Positions 18,503 to 27,395 of a stretch of 64,000 bases of DNA are shown here, piece after piece. The notes under the pieces are model-generated. The model was not told the DNA's origin. It ran no database searches and worked only from the letters and a program-made list of their open reading frames with translations. The stretch's first letter is position 1, and each line of letters opens with the position of its first letter. Both the position numbers and the translations under genes were made by a program. Source of the stretch: a bacterium 336/3 (GTDB lineage: Bacteria > Bacteroidota > Bacteroidia > Cytophagales > Thermonemataceae); NCBI GenBank assembly GCA_001281695.1, contig LJIE01000001.1, forward strand, positions 1,192,586 through 1,256,585, read 5' to 3'.

Positions 18503-18588
18503 ATTTCTTAGTGTTATTATTAAACAATTTATATCTGTTTGAGTAGCATTTATTATTTCCAATGATACAAAATAAAAAACTTCCACGC

Positions 18589-18605
18589 ATCAGGGATTCC
18601 CTGAT
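18589..18605. promoter_or_regulatory. 17-nt palindrome upstream of the ParA-SIR2 operon
   Basis: ATCAGGGATTCCCTGAT is an 8+1+8 perfect palindrome, 86 nt upstream of the ParA-like start codon and the most G/C-rich patch of the intergenic stretch. Its symmetry is that of a dimeric repressor operator. A short hairpin is the alternative. The plus-strand T run after it has no upstream plus-strand gene nearby that would need a terminator. Confidence 0.45.
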
Positions 18606-18843
18606 TTTTCAGTGGTGTAATAAAATAATTTTTATGAAGATTTTTGTAGGCAAAAAAGCCTTTTTTATGCTTTAAAATAATTTTGCATCTTTAAAAGTAC
18701 ATGTAAGATATGAGATGTTTTTAAAGAAAAAATAAATGTTGTAACATTTAATAGGTAAACATTAAGAAATTTTAGACCTATTTTGGAGTGTAAAAAAACA
18801 AAGTGGTTGTACTAAATTTTGTTTTGGCTACGCCGAACCTTTC

Positions 18844-18931
18844 GAGATCACTTCACCTCATTTCATTCGGTTCGTAATGACGTTCATCTTCGTCATTGCG
18901 ACTGAGCATAGTGAAGCAGGAAGCAATCTAA
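18844..18931. repeat. head-to-head inverted repeat (GTCATTGCGA...AGCAATCT type)
   Basis: Two divergent copies of a roughly 40-nt unit meet at an 8-nt spacer. The plus copy runs from CGTCATTGCGA (18891) to AAGCAATCT. The minus copy starts CGTCATTACGA (revcomp of 18872-18882) and ends GTGATCTCGA. The central arms pair 10 of 11 bases. Units of this type, starting GTCATTGCGA and ending GAAGCAATCT, are known as dispersed intergenic repeats in several bacterial genomes. It is non-coding and lies in the 451-nt gap 18503-18953, which otherwise holds only the palindrome at 18589 and AT-rich sequence. Confidence 0.6.
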
Positions 18932-18953
18932 AGTGCTCAAATATAGTTTTTAC

Positions 18954-19346
18954 TTATTTTCTCACAATTTGGCTACCTTCTATGTAGGCAAGTCCGCCTA
19001 CCACAAGTATTTGGAGTATCAAGAATATTTTACCAAATATCTGTGCATCAGAAAAATGGAAGAACAATAAGCCAATGCTTATAAGTGTCCAAAACCAATT
19101 GGCATAGACTTGTATGCGTACCAAAGGTACAGAAAGGGTTTTCATGAGGGCAATAGCCATTGCAGAAAGAGCGTACAATAGAGTAATCTTAGCAATCCAG
19201 AGAATTAGAATATCTGAAAGCCCTACAATATTTATGAGTTCCTTATGGAAAATAAGCCCTCCAACACCCACAGAAGAACCACAAAGAAAATCTATCCATA
19301 AAACTTTCCTGAGAAATGCAGTATTTTTGATGTAGTATAAATTCAT
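18954..19346 (-). CDS. hypothetical four-TM membrane protein
   Basis: 130 residues with four predicted membrane helices (about 14-33, 44-68, 78-97 and 103-122) and short loops. It has the look of DoxX/SPW-like small integral membrane proteins, but no diagnostic motif is visible. Its ATG lies immediately next to the stop of the upstream secreted-protein gene (0 nt), so the pair is coupled. Function is unknown. Confidence 0.7.
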   Translation of the reverse strand: MNLYYIKNTAFLRKVLWIDFLCGSSVGVGGLIFHKELINIVGLSDILILWIAKITLLYALSAMAIALMKTLSVPLVRIQVYANWFWTLISIGLLFFHFSDAQIFGKIFLILQILVVGGLAYIEGSQIVRK

Positions 19347-19757
19347 TTAATTCTTATGCCTTCTGTAGATCAATTTACGAATCAACATTCCAGAATCCTC
19401 TTCAATATACAAATCAACTCTTAAAGTAAAATAATAGATATTTTTTTCACGCTTAATAATATCATAATAAGAAGGTCTTTTTGCAAGTATTTTATCAAAA
19501 TCGCTCATTTTAGATGTATCAGGAGGAATACTACTTTTGAGTCTGAAAGTACAATCACCAATTTCTATAATTTCAAATTCTGTAATTTCACCATTCAATT
19601 CAGAATACCATTTTTTTCCTACAATTTTAATATTTTGCTTAAATTTAGAGTTATTAAAATAAAGAAGATACTCTCCATCCTTCAAGGGAAGACACTTTTG
19701 AGCCAAAGTACTCAGGTGAAAGGCAAAAAAGACAAAAATTATCCATAGAAATTTCAT
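19347..19757 (-). CDS. small secreted protein of unknown function
   Basis: 136 residues. A clear signal peptide (ends STLAQ, residue 19) precedes a short, probably beta-rich domain (PLKDGEYLLYFNN, KKWYSELNGEITEFEIIEI, CTFRLKSSIPPDTSKM). Two Cys residues in the mature region could pair. It starts 3 nt after the YitT-family gene's stop and ends flush with the four-TM gene's start, giving a three-gene minus-strand operon. No family recognised. Confidence 0.7.
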   Translation of the reverse strand: MKFLWIIFVFFAFHLSTLAQKCLPLKDGEYLLYFNNSKFKQNIKIVGKKWYSELNGEITEFEIIEIGDCTFRLKSSIPPDTSKMSDFDKILAKRPSYYDIIKREKNIYYFTLRVDLYIEEDSGMLIRKLIYRRHKN

Positions 19758-19760
19758 AAT

Positions 19761-20726
19761 CTAATGTTTTAAAGGACGTTTCTTAATCATACCTCCTTTG
19801 GTATCTTTTATTCTATTCATGACTACAAATGCATGAGGATCTATTTTTTCTAGTTCTGTTTGTAATTTATTGATTTCCAGCCTTGTGATGACTGTATAAA
19901 CTATTTCAATGTCAGCATTTTCTCCTAATTTACCATATCCTCTTTTACCTGTATAAATGGTAACACCTCGTCCCATTTCTTGGGTGATCATTTGCCTGAT
20001 TTCTTCGCTGTGAGGAGATATAATGGTAACACCTGTGTATTCTTCGATGCCCTCAATAACAAAATCGAGCATTTTCGATGCTGCAAGATAGGTAATCATA
20101 GAGTATAAGGCTATCTCGACAGAGAGCAGATAAGCTGCAACAGAAAAAATGACGATATTGATAATCGTGATAATATCACCTATGGTTGTGCCAAGTTTCT
20201 TACTTAAAAAAATGGCTAAAACTTCTGTACCATCAATGACGGCTCCACCTCTTACCGAAAGTCCAATACCCATACCCAAGAAAAAACCTCCAAAAATAGC
20301 CACCAAAAGGTTATCGTTGGTTACATTTGGAAAATCTACAGTCCCAACACACAAAGCAAGCCCAATGATAGCGAGTGTTGTTTTGAAGGCAAATTTTTTA
20401 CCTATAATTTTATAACCTAAAATAATAAAAGGTATATTGATGACAATCAGTAGGAGATACAAAGGTATTTGGGTGGTAGCAGAAATCAGTAAAGAGATCC
20501 CTGTTGCTCCACCATCAATAAAATGATTGGTTAGTAGAAAACCTTTAAAACCAAAAGAAGCTGAAAAAATACCTAATGTAATGAGAAATGTGTCTTTGAC
20601 TGTTCTGAATAGAATAATCTTGAAATGTCTGAATGCTTTGGCTAACTCATATTTAGAGTAATCTTTAGGATTTTTCTTCTTTTTGAGTGTAGTTTCTACA
20701 ATAATTTTTGTCATAAATGGATTCAT
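19761..20726 (-). CDS. YitT/DUF2179-family membrane protein
   Basis: 321 residues from ATG 20726; the ATG at 20714 is a close alternative. A longer open frame runs to 20948, but that extension reads through the tRNA gene and is an artefact. Five to six membrane helices follow a basic N-terminus (for example TFLITLGIFSASFGFKGFLL, then ISLLISATTQIPLYLLLIVI and GMGIGLSVRGGAVIDGTEVL). A soluble C-terminal DUF2179 domain spans about 235-321 (GVTIISPHSEEIRQMI, then TVITRLEINKLQTELEKID). It is a widespread inner-membrane family with no settled substrate. Confidence 0.88.
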   Translation of the reverse strand: MNPFMTKIIVETTLKKKKNPKDYSKYELAKAFRHFKIILFRTVKDTFLITLGIFSASFGFKGFLLTNHFIDGGATGISLLISATTQIPLYLLLIVINIPFIILGYKIIGKKFAFKTTLAIIGLALCVGTVDFPNVTNDNLLVAIFGGFFLGMGIGLSVRGGAVIDGTEVLAIFLSKKLGTTIGDIITIINIVIFSVAAYLLSVEIALYSMITYLAASKMLDFVIEGIEEYTGVTIISPHSEEIRQMITQEMGRGVTIYTGKRGYGKLGENADIEIVYTVITRLEINKLQTELEKIDPHAFVVMNRIKDTKGGMIKKRPLKH

Positions 20727-20850
20727 AGATGCAAAAGGGTATGTTATTTTGCAATTTACAAAAAAAACTACTATTACAGATGAAAATAATACTATTAAAT
20801 TCTCGATGAAGCTATGTTTAGAATGAGAAACTAGAATTCTATAAAAACAA

Positions 20851-20885
20851 AAAACCTCCAAATCTTTTCGATTTGAAGGTTTTTT
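20851..20885 (-). terminator. terminator of the tRNA-Met transcript
   Basis: A 14-bp stem (20851-20864 with 20870-20883) has one G-T type mismatch and a 5-nt loop and is flanked by A/T runs. On the minus strand it begins 8 nt after the tRNA 3' end and is followed by a T tract. Confidence 0.7.
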
Positions 20886-20890
20886 AAGAG

Positions 20891-20963
20891 TAGCGGGGAC
20901 AGGACTCGAACCTGTGACCCCCGGGTTATGAGCCCGATGAGCTACCAACTGCTCTACCCCGCG
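20891..20963 (-). tRNA. initiator tRNA-Met (anticodon CAU)
   Basis: A 73-nt cloverleaf with acceptor CGCGGGG / CCCCGCU, D arm GAGC/GCUC, anticodon loop CUCAUAA and T arm with GUUCGAG. Initiator features are present: no Watson-Crick pair at 1-72 (C against U), three G:C pairs next to the anticodon loop (GGG/CCC), and A11:U24 in the D stem. CCA is not encoded. It lies in the 378-nt gap between the YitT gene and ftsY. Confidence 0.93.
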
Positions 20964-21104
20964 ATTTAACGTGGTGCAAAGGTACGACCTTTTTTTGAAT
21001 CCGCAAGTTTTTTATAACTTATTTTTAGTTTTTATAAAAAAAAGAATAAAAAGCCTCTATTTCATAGAAAATTCATACATTTGTGTGGCTAAAACTTTAC
21101 TGCT

Positions 21105-22061
21105 GTGAAATTTTTTGGATTGTTTTCAAAAGAAAAAAAAGAATCTCTGGATAAAGGTCTAGAAAAAACGAAAACCAATTTTTTTAGTAAACTGGGCAAG
21201 GCTATTGCTGGTAAATCGAAAGTGGATGATGAAATCCTTGATGAACTAGAAAATATCCTTATCTCTTCGGATGTGGGTGTAGATACAACACTCAAAATTA
21301 TTAAACGAATTGAAGAAAGAGTAAAAAAAGATAAATACCTCAATGCAAGTGAATTAGATAAACTCCTGAAAGAAGAAATTGTTGAACTTCTTGCTGAAAA
21401 CAAATCAGAAGATTTACAAGATTTTGAAATACCTGCTCTTAGTACGCCCTACGTAATTATGGTTGTGGGTGTAAATGGTGTAGGAAAAACGACCACCATT
21501 GGCAAAATTGCAGCCCAATATCATCAGAAAGGTAAAAAAGTAGTTTTGGGTGCAGCAGATACATTTAGGGCTGCGGCTGTGGAACAACTAAAAATTTGGG
21601 GAAATCGTGTGGGCATCCCTGTAATTGAACTGGGTATGAATAAAGAACCCTCTAGCGTGGTGTACGAAGCAGCCAAACAAGCCTCTGAACTCAAAGCAGA
21701 TATACTCATTATAGATACAGCAGGTAGATTGCACAACAAACTTCACTTGATGAATGAACTCGCCAAAATGAAGAAAACGGTTCAAAAATTTATTCCAGAT
21801 GCTCCTCATGAGGTTTTATTGGTATTAGATGGCAGTACAGGACAAAATGCTGTTCAGCAAGCAAGAGAGTTCACTAAAACAACAGAAGTAACATCACTTG
21901 CCATTACGAAACTGGATGGTACAGCCAAAGGAGGCGTTGTGATAGGTATTTCGGATGAGTTTAAAATTCCTGTAAAATATATTGGTGTAGGCGAAAAGAT
22001 AGAAGATTTACAGATTTTCAACAGAGCCGAATTTGTGGATTCGCTGTTTAAACAAAATTAA
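21105..22061 (+). CDS. ftsY: signal recognition particle receptor FtsY
   Basis: 318 residues with a GTG start at 21105 (MKFFGLFSKEKKESLDKG), the usual FtsY beginning. The N domain (about 20-95) is followed by the GTPase G domain with GVNGVGKTTTIGKIA (about 124-138), DTFRAAA, DTAGRLHN and TKLDGTAKGG. The acidic A domain of enterobacteria is almost absent, as is common in Bacteroidota. It docks SRP-ribosome complexes at the inner membrane. Confidence 0.96.
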   Translation: MKFFGLFSKEKKESLDKGLEKTKTNFFSKLGKAIAGKSKVDDEILDELENILISSDVGVDTTLKIIKRIEERVKKDKYLNASELDKLLKEEIVELLAENKSEDLQDFEIPALSTPYVIMVVGVNGVGKTTTIGKIAAQYHQKGKKVVLGAADTFRAAAVEQLKIWGNRVGIPVIELGMNKEPSSVVYEAAKQASELKADILIIDTAGRLHNKLHLMNELAKMKKTVQKFIPDAPHEVLLVLDGSTGQNAVQQAREFTKTTEVTSLAITKLDGTAKGGVVIGISDEFKIPVKYIGVGEKIEDLQIFNRAEFVDSLFKQN

Positions 22062-22085
22062 AACTAAAAAATACATTATAGAACG

Positions 22086-22122
22086 AAATTTGCTTTTCAA
22101 TTCATTTGAAAAGCAAATTTTA
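22086..22122 (+). terminator. ftsY terminator
   Basis: A perfect 15-bp inverted repeat (22086-22100 with 22106-22120) has a 5-nt loop and runs into a T/A tract, 25 nt after the ftsY stop. Confidence 0.72.
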
Positions 22123-22190
22123 TTATATAGCTTTATCAATACAATAAAAATCATCAGACACTGTTATTATACACTTTATTTAATATTACT

Positions 22191-25100
22191 ATGCGTTTTT
22201 TCAAGATTTTTGTTGCTCTTGCTGTTTTACAAATAGCTTCCCTGAGCAATCTAAAAGCACAAGACTTTGCAGAATTGTATCAGAAAATGGTACAAGAAAC
22301 CCAAGCCAAAAACTACCCACAAGCAGCCACTTATGGTGAGCAAGCCGAACCATTAGCAGAAAAGGCTTTAGGAAAAGGAAGTGAAAAATTAGGCTCTTTT
22401 TATTATAATTTGGGTAATATACAAGGTTCAGCAGGCAATGCCACCAAAGCCGAAGCTGCTTATAAAAAATGTATTGAAATTCGAAAAGCATTGGTAGGCG
22501 TTCAACATCCCGATTACATCAAGAGTGTTGATAAATTAGCTCAATTGTATGCAGCTACTGGCAAACAAGCCGAATCGGATAAACTATTGGCTCAACTCAA
22601 AAAAGATCAACAAGGCACAGCCTCCAATCCTAATAACACAATAGGGCAGGAGAGTCCAGAATTTGCAAAAACACTTACCAATCAGGCTTTAGGACAAATT
22701 AAGGCTGGCAAACTAACAGAAGCCGAAAAGAATTTGGTAAAAGCAGTAGATATTTATCAGAAAAATAAACTCGAAACACCTGATGTAGCTGTTGCTTTGG
22801 ATGCTTATGGTATTGTATTGGCTCAAAAAAATAAGTATAAAGATGCCATTTCTTTTTTTGAAAAAGCTCTCGAAATCAGAAAAAGTCAGTTAGGTGAGAC
22901 CAATGCAAACACACAAGCAACTATGCTCAATTTGGCTGTTTGTTATGAAGAAACTCGCCAAAGTGCCAAATCAAAAACTATTTTAGAACAATTACTAACT
23001 GTTTACGAAAAAAACAATCCTAAAGAAAATCCGAAATATACAGAAGTTTTGAGTGTTTTGGGGCGTTTGTACCTAAACAACAAAGATATTACCAATGCAG
23101 CCAAAGTATTAGAAAAAGCTTTGGAGGTAGAAAAAAGTAAAGCAGCTTCTTCTCCTCAGTATTCTCAGCTACTCAACGATTTAACTCGTTTGGAGTTTTT
23201 ACGCCAAAATTATCCTGCTGCCGAAAACTATTCACGATTGGGACTAGAAATTTCAGAAAAAAATTATGGAAAAAATAGCATAGATTATGCCAATGCACTT
23301 GTTAATCTTGGTAATACACTCAAGGAACAAAACAAAAACACCCAAGCCGAAAAAACATATCAACAAGGATTACAGATTTTAAAGCAAATTAAACAAGAAA
23401 AATCACCACAGGCTTTGCAAGTCAATGCAGCCTTAGCTGAATTGTATTCTAGCGAACGCCGTTTTGAGCAGGCTATCAAACTCTATGCACAAATTATACC
23501 TCAACAAAAGGAATTAGTGGGTACAGAAGACCCTCAATATTGGCAAAATCTGGCAAATTTAGCGGATTGTTATGTGGCTATTCAGCGTTATAAAGATGCT
23601 CGCCCTTATTACGAAGAACTTATTAATATTCAAGCAGCTACACAATCGCCTTCTTATCCAAAATGGCTGATGGCTCTTGCTGCATTTTATTACGAAACGG
23701 GTAAATACCAAGAAGCAGAAGCTTATTTTGAACAGGTTTTGGGTATTTATCAGGAAAATATTAATAACCAAACATCTGCATACATTGAAGCATTGGAAAA
23801 TATAGCTAGTTTGTATAAAAATCAGGGACGTTATTCAGAATCTGAGAAGCTTTACAAAGAAGCATTAAAAACTTGTCAAGAAAAACTAGGAGAGGGGCAT
23901 ATCATTTATATAGACTTACAAAACGATTTAGCAAAACTTTATAAATCTTTAGGGCATTTTGAAGAAGCTGAAAAAATTTACAAGCAAAACTTAATTGTAG
24001 CCAGTAAAAAAGGCGAAAATACAGCCCAATATGCTCAAACATTGAACGATATGGCATCTTTGTACAAAGATGCAGGTAAGTTTGCAGAAACTGAACCTCT
24101 TTTAAATAAAGCACTTGAAATTAGAAAAAAGATATTTACAGAGCAATCTGCTGAATACTCTGAAACATTACAAAATTTAGCAGCTTTGTACAAACTCATG
24201 GGGCGTTATCCTGAAGCTACGACAGCATACCAAAAAGCTTTGGCAATTCGTAAAGAAGTTTTAGGTCAACTTCATCCCGAATATGCCACTACGCTCAACG
24301 CTTTGGCATCTTTATACAAAAAAACAAATAATTTAGAAAAAGCAGAACCTTTATACAAAGAAGCATTGGAGATTAGACAAAACTTTTTGGGTGAAGACAA
24401 TCCTGAATATGCAGTCTCTTTGGATAATTTGGCTAATTTTTATCAAACGACACAACAATACACCAAAGCAGAGCCACTTCTAAAACAGGCAATGACTCTT
24501 AAAAAGAAAATTTATGGTGTGAATCATCCTATTTATGCAGGTAGTTTGAACAACATGGCTGTTTTCTATGAAAGAACAAACCAAACAACACAAGCAGAAA
24601 ATTTATATAAGGAGTCATTAAATATTTTAAAAACAACATTAGGAGAGAAACATCCAAAGTCTATTTCAGCTCTCAATAACCTTGCGATGTTTTATGAAAC
24701 ACAACAAAAATATCAGCAAGCAAATGTATTATTTAGACAATTGTCAACCAATACATTGGACCAAATTCAAAAGAATTTTAGTACATTAAGCGAAAACGAA
24801 AAAAGACAGTTCTTTGCAACCAATAAGCCTTTCTTAGATAATTTTATTCTTTTTGCTGCCAATTCGGTACTTAGAAAAAGCCCTGATAGCGATAAACTAG
24901 CTCAAGAGGCATTTCAGTTATTGGTAGCAACCAAAGGGATTGTTTTAAACTCCACAGGCAAGGCTCGTAAAGAAATTTTACAAAGTTCTGATAAAAAACT
25001 GATTGCTCAGTACGAAGAGTGGCTCAAAATCAGAGAAATGATAGCTAAACTCTACAATGTAGGCACAGCCGAACTTAAACGCCGTAATGTCAATATTGAT

Positions 25101-26378
25101 AGTTTAGATGCTAAAGCAAAAGTTTTAGAGAAGGAGCTTTCTAGCAAATCAAAAGCGTTTAGTGAGGCGTTTAACACACAACTCAATACATGGAAAGAAA
25201 TACAAGGTAAATTAAAAGATCAAGAAGTTTTGTTTGAAATTACTCATATACAAAGTGATAAAAATGTATTGTATGTGGTATTTGTTTTGAAAAAGTCAAA
25301 TACACAAGCTCCTGAAGTCTTTATTTTGAACAATGGGGCAGAACTTGAAGAGGCTTTGGTTTTCTATAAAAATACCATCAAATTTCGTAAAGAAGATAAA
25401 GAAAGCTACATCAAATATTGGAAGTCTTTTGAGCCTTTTGCTCAAGACATGAAAAAGGTATATTTTTCGGCAGATGGAGTATTTACTCAAATCAATCCAG
25501 CAACTCTTTTCGATGCAGAGACACAACAATATCTTTTAGAAAAACAAGATATTACCATACTCACAAGTGCCAAAGATTTATTACAAGCAAAAACTACTGG
25601 GGCTCTTTCAGGAAAAGCTTTGTTGGTTGGTAATCCAAGTTATCAGATAAATGGTATAGTAGATAGCAAAAATGTGGTAGATTTGGATAATCAAGATGGC
25701 TTTTGGTTAAGGAATACTACATTTGCGAGTTTACCTGCTACACAAAAAGAAGTAGAAAGTATAGAAACTTATTTGAAGTCTAATAAATCTTTACAAATAA
25801 AGAAAATAACGGATAAAGATGCTACTGAACTGAATGTAAAGAATGAAACCTCACAAATCAGGTTACTTCATATTGCAACACATGGTTTTTTCATTCCCTC
25901 ACATCACGAAGAAGATCATGATAAATCAATGAATTTTTCAGCAAGTGAAGAAGAAAGAGATGACCCTATGCTTCGTTCGGGCTTGATTTTGGCAGGTGTA
26001 ACAGACTATTTCCGTAGTGAAAAGAAAAGTCAGGATCAGGAAGATGGTATTTTGACAGCTTATGAAGTAATGAACTTAAAATTAGATAATACTGCTTTAG
26101 TCATACTTTCTGCCTGCGAAACAGGTCTTGGAAAAGTACAAGCTGGAGAAGGTGTTTATGGTTTGCAAAGAGCATTTAAAATTGCTGGTACACAAGCTCT
26201 TGTAATGAGTTTGTGGAAAGTAGATGATACGGCAACCCAAGAACTTATGCAGTTTTTCTATGAAGAATGGATGAAAACCAATAACAAAACTCAAGCCTTT
26301 AGAAATGCTCAAAATAAATTGCTCCAAAAATACAAACACCCATATTTTTGGGGAGCATTTGTAATGATTGGTGAATAA
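22191..26378 (+). CDS. large exported TPR-CHAT (caspase-like) protein
   Basis: 1395 residues. A signal peptide (ends NLKAQ, residue 24) is followed by about 20 tetratricopeptide repeats with a 42-residue spacing (about 25-860). Many have the kinesin-light-chain style YxxAExLYKxALxI...LGxxHPxYAxxLNNLA. A helical linker leads to a C-terminal CHAT protease domain (about 1080-1395). The catalytic dyad is present: His1231 in LLHIATHGFF and Cys1309 in ILSACETGLG, with GGVYGL-like and LWKVDD motifs after it. CHAT proteins are caspase/separase-related proteases. Export of such a protein means its targets would be periplasmic or surface proteins. It is a single gene with a promoter region upstream and a terminator downstream. 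Confidence 0.9.
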   Translation: MRFFKIFVALAVLQIASLSNLKAQDFAELYQKMVQETQAKNYPQAATYGEQAEPLAEKALGKGSEKLGSFYYNLGNIQGSAGNATKAEAAYKKCIEIRKALVGVQHPDYIKSVDKLAQLYAATGKQAESDKLLAQLKKDQQGTASNPNNTIGQESPEFAKTLTNQALGQIKAGKLTEAEKNLVKAVDIYQKNKLETPDVAVALDAYGIVLAQKNKYKDAISFFEKALEIRKSQLGETNANTQATMLNLAVCYEETRQSAKSKTILEQLLTVYEKNNPKENPKYTEVLSVLGRLYLNNKDITNAAKVLEKALEVEKSKAASSPQYSQLLNDLTRLEFLRQNYPAAENYSRLGLEISEKNYGKNSIDYANALVNLGNTLKEQNKNTQAEKTYQQGLQILKQIKQEKSPQALQVNAALAELYSSERRFEQAIKLYAQIIPQQKELVGTEDPQYWQNLANLADCYVAIQRYKDARPYYEELINIQAATQSPSYPKWLMALAAFYYETGKYQEAEAYFEQVLGIYQENINNQTSAYIEALENIASLYKNQGRYSESEKLYKEALKTCQEKLGEGHIIYIDLQNDLAKLYKSLGHFEEAEKIYKQNLIVASKKGENTAQYAQTLNDMASLYKDAGKFAETEPLLNKALEIRKKIFTEQSAEYSETLQNLAALYKLMGRYPEATTAYQKALAIRKEVLGQLHPEYATTLNALASLYKKTNNLEKAEPLYKEALEIRQNFLGEDNPEYAVSLDNLANFYQTTQQYTKAEPLLKQAMTLKKKIYGVNHPIYAGSLNNMAVFYERTNQTTQAENLYKESLNILKTTLGEKHPKSISALNNLAMFYETQQKYQQANVLFRQLSTNTLDQIQKNFSTLSENEKRQFFATNKPFLDNFILFAANSVLRKSPDSDKLAQEAFQLLVATKGIVLNSTGKARKEILQSSDKKLIAQYEEWLKIREMIAKLYNVGTAELKRRNVNIDSLDAKAKVLEKELSSKSKAFSEAFNTQLNTWKEIQGKLKDQEVLFEITHIQSDKNVLYVVFVLKKSNTQAPEVFILNNGAELEEALVFYKNTIKFRKEDKESYIKYWKSFEPFAQDMKKVYFSADGVFTQINPATLFDAETQQYLLEKQDITILTSAKDLLQAKTTGALSGKALLVGNPSYQINGIVDSKNVVDLDNQDGFWLRNTTFASLPATQKEVESIETYLKSNKSLQIKKITDKDATELNVKNETSQIRLLHIATHGFFIPSHHEEDHDKSMNFSASEEERDDPMLRSGLILAGVTDYFRSEKKSQDQEDGILTAYEVMNLKLDNTALVILSACETGLGKVQAGEGVYGLQRAFKIAGTQALVMSLWKVDDTATQELMQFFYEEWMKTNNKTQAFRNAQNKLLQKYKHPYFWGAFVMIGE

Positions 26379-26380
26379 AA

Positions 26381-26414
26381 ATAAAGCCTTCTAGATATCT
26401 CTTGAAGGCTTTAT
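26381..26414 (+). terminator. terminator after TPR-CHAT gene
   Basis: A perfect 11-bp inverted repeat (26381-26391 with 26404-26414) with a 12-nt loop begins 3 nt after the stop codon. Confidence 0.68.
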
Positions 26415-26492
26415 CCTTAAATAAATTATGAAATATTTTTTTGCATGTATTCTTTCTTTCAGTTTTTTTAGTATTATTGCGGAGTTGATTTC

Positions 26493-27395
26493 ATGCTTAG
26501 AGAAAAAATGGACGAGCTTAATAAGAAAATAAGAATAACCCATCGAATAAATGATAGTTCTTTAGATATCAATAATCTATCACAATATGGATTGTTCTTA
26601 TCTATTGAAGATAAAAATTTGCGTGCTATTGTTGTAGATGAAGCACAAAAAAAATGTATGCTTTTAGAAGATTATAGATTCTCAGGTGTTGGAAGTCGAG
26701 CTGAAACAATTACTCAACTTACATCAATCTATGACAATCATTTAGTCTTGAAAGCTGGTTATTGGAAAGAAGTTGTACTAGTAGCACGTACAGGAGGCTA
26801 TGTAACAGTTCCAGATGAGTTTTTTGAACCTTCAAAATCTGCTTCTTATTTAAGTTTCTATTCAAATCAAATAGAGAATACTTCTGTCAAAAACTTTTAT
26901 CATAGTCAAAGTCAAACCCAAAGTATATTTTATGTAGAAAATGAATATATGGATTGGGTACAGAAAGCATATCCCAATAAAGAAGTGAAAATCATGCATC
27001 AAGCAGACACATTTTTGGCGGGAGCTTTGAGTGAATCAACATCAGAGTCTGAAATTTATATCTGTATTGAAAACAGATATATGAATATGGTTATTTTAAA
27101 AGAGGGTAATCTACTTCTCAACAATCGTTATTATTATCATAGTCCTCAAGATTTTGTCTATTATGTACTTTTTGCAATAGATGAACTTAAATTAGATATA
27201 GAAGCTTGTTTGGTAAAGCTTTATGGTGAGATAAGTAAAGATTCTGGAATATTTAATTTGCTTTACAAGTATATAAGCCAAGTAGATTTTGGTAAAAAAC
27301 CTAAATCGCTTTCATTTAGTTATGTATTTGATGAAGTATTAGAGCATCGTTATTTCGATTTATACAACGCTTATTTGTGTGCTTCTAAAGCATAA
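26493..27395 (+). CDS. DUF3822 family protein
   Basis: 300 residues, recognised as the Bacteroidota-specific DUF3822 family. Features are ITHRINDSSLDINNLSQYGLFLSI at the N-terminus, alternating beta/alpha segments with an actin-like-ATPase (ASKHA) look (YICIENRYMNMVILKEGNLL), and a C-terminal helix-strand region. Function is unknown. The start could also be the in-frame ATG five codons in. Its last 25 nt overlap the 3' end of the convergent NUDIX gene. Confidence 0.8.
   Translation: MLREKMDELNKKIRITHRINDSSLDINNLSQYGLFLSIEDKNLRAIVVDEAQKKCMLLEDYRFSGVGSRAETITQLTSIYDNHLVLKAGYWKEVVLVARTGGYVTVPDEFFEPSKSASYLSFYSNQIENTSVKNFYHSQSQTQSIFYVENEYMDWVQKAYPNKEVKIMHQADTFLAGALSESTSESEIYICIENRYMNMVILKEGNLLLNNRYYYHSPQDFVYYVLFAIDELKLDIEACLVKLYGEISKDSGIFNLLYKYISQVDFGKKPKSLSFSYVFDEVLEHRYFDLYNAYLCASKA

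Noticed and set aside
20727-20948. N-terminal 74-codon extension of the YitT-family reading frame
   Set aside because: It translates the antisense-free tRNA-Met region into the familiar artefact peptide beginning VAHRAHNPGVTGS; the real start is at 20726 or 20714, after the tRNA.
26428-26532. 34-codon frame with hydrophobic start before DUF3822
   Set aside because: It overlaps the start of DUF3822 in another frame, and the composition is simply T-rich; no support for translation.
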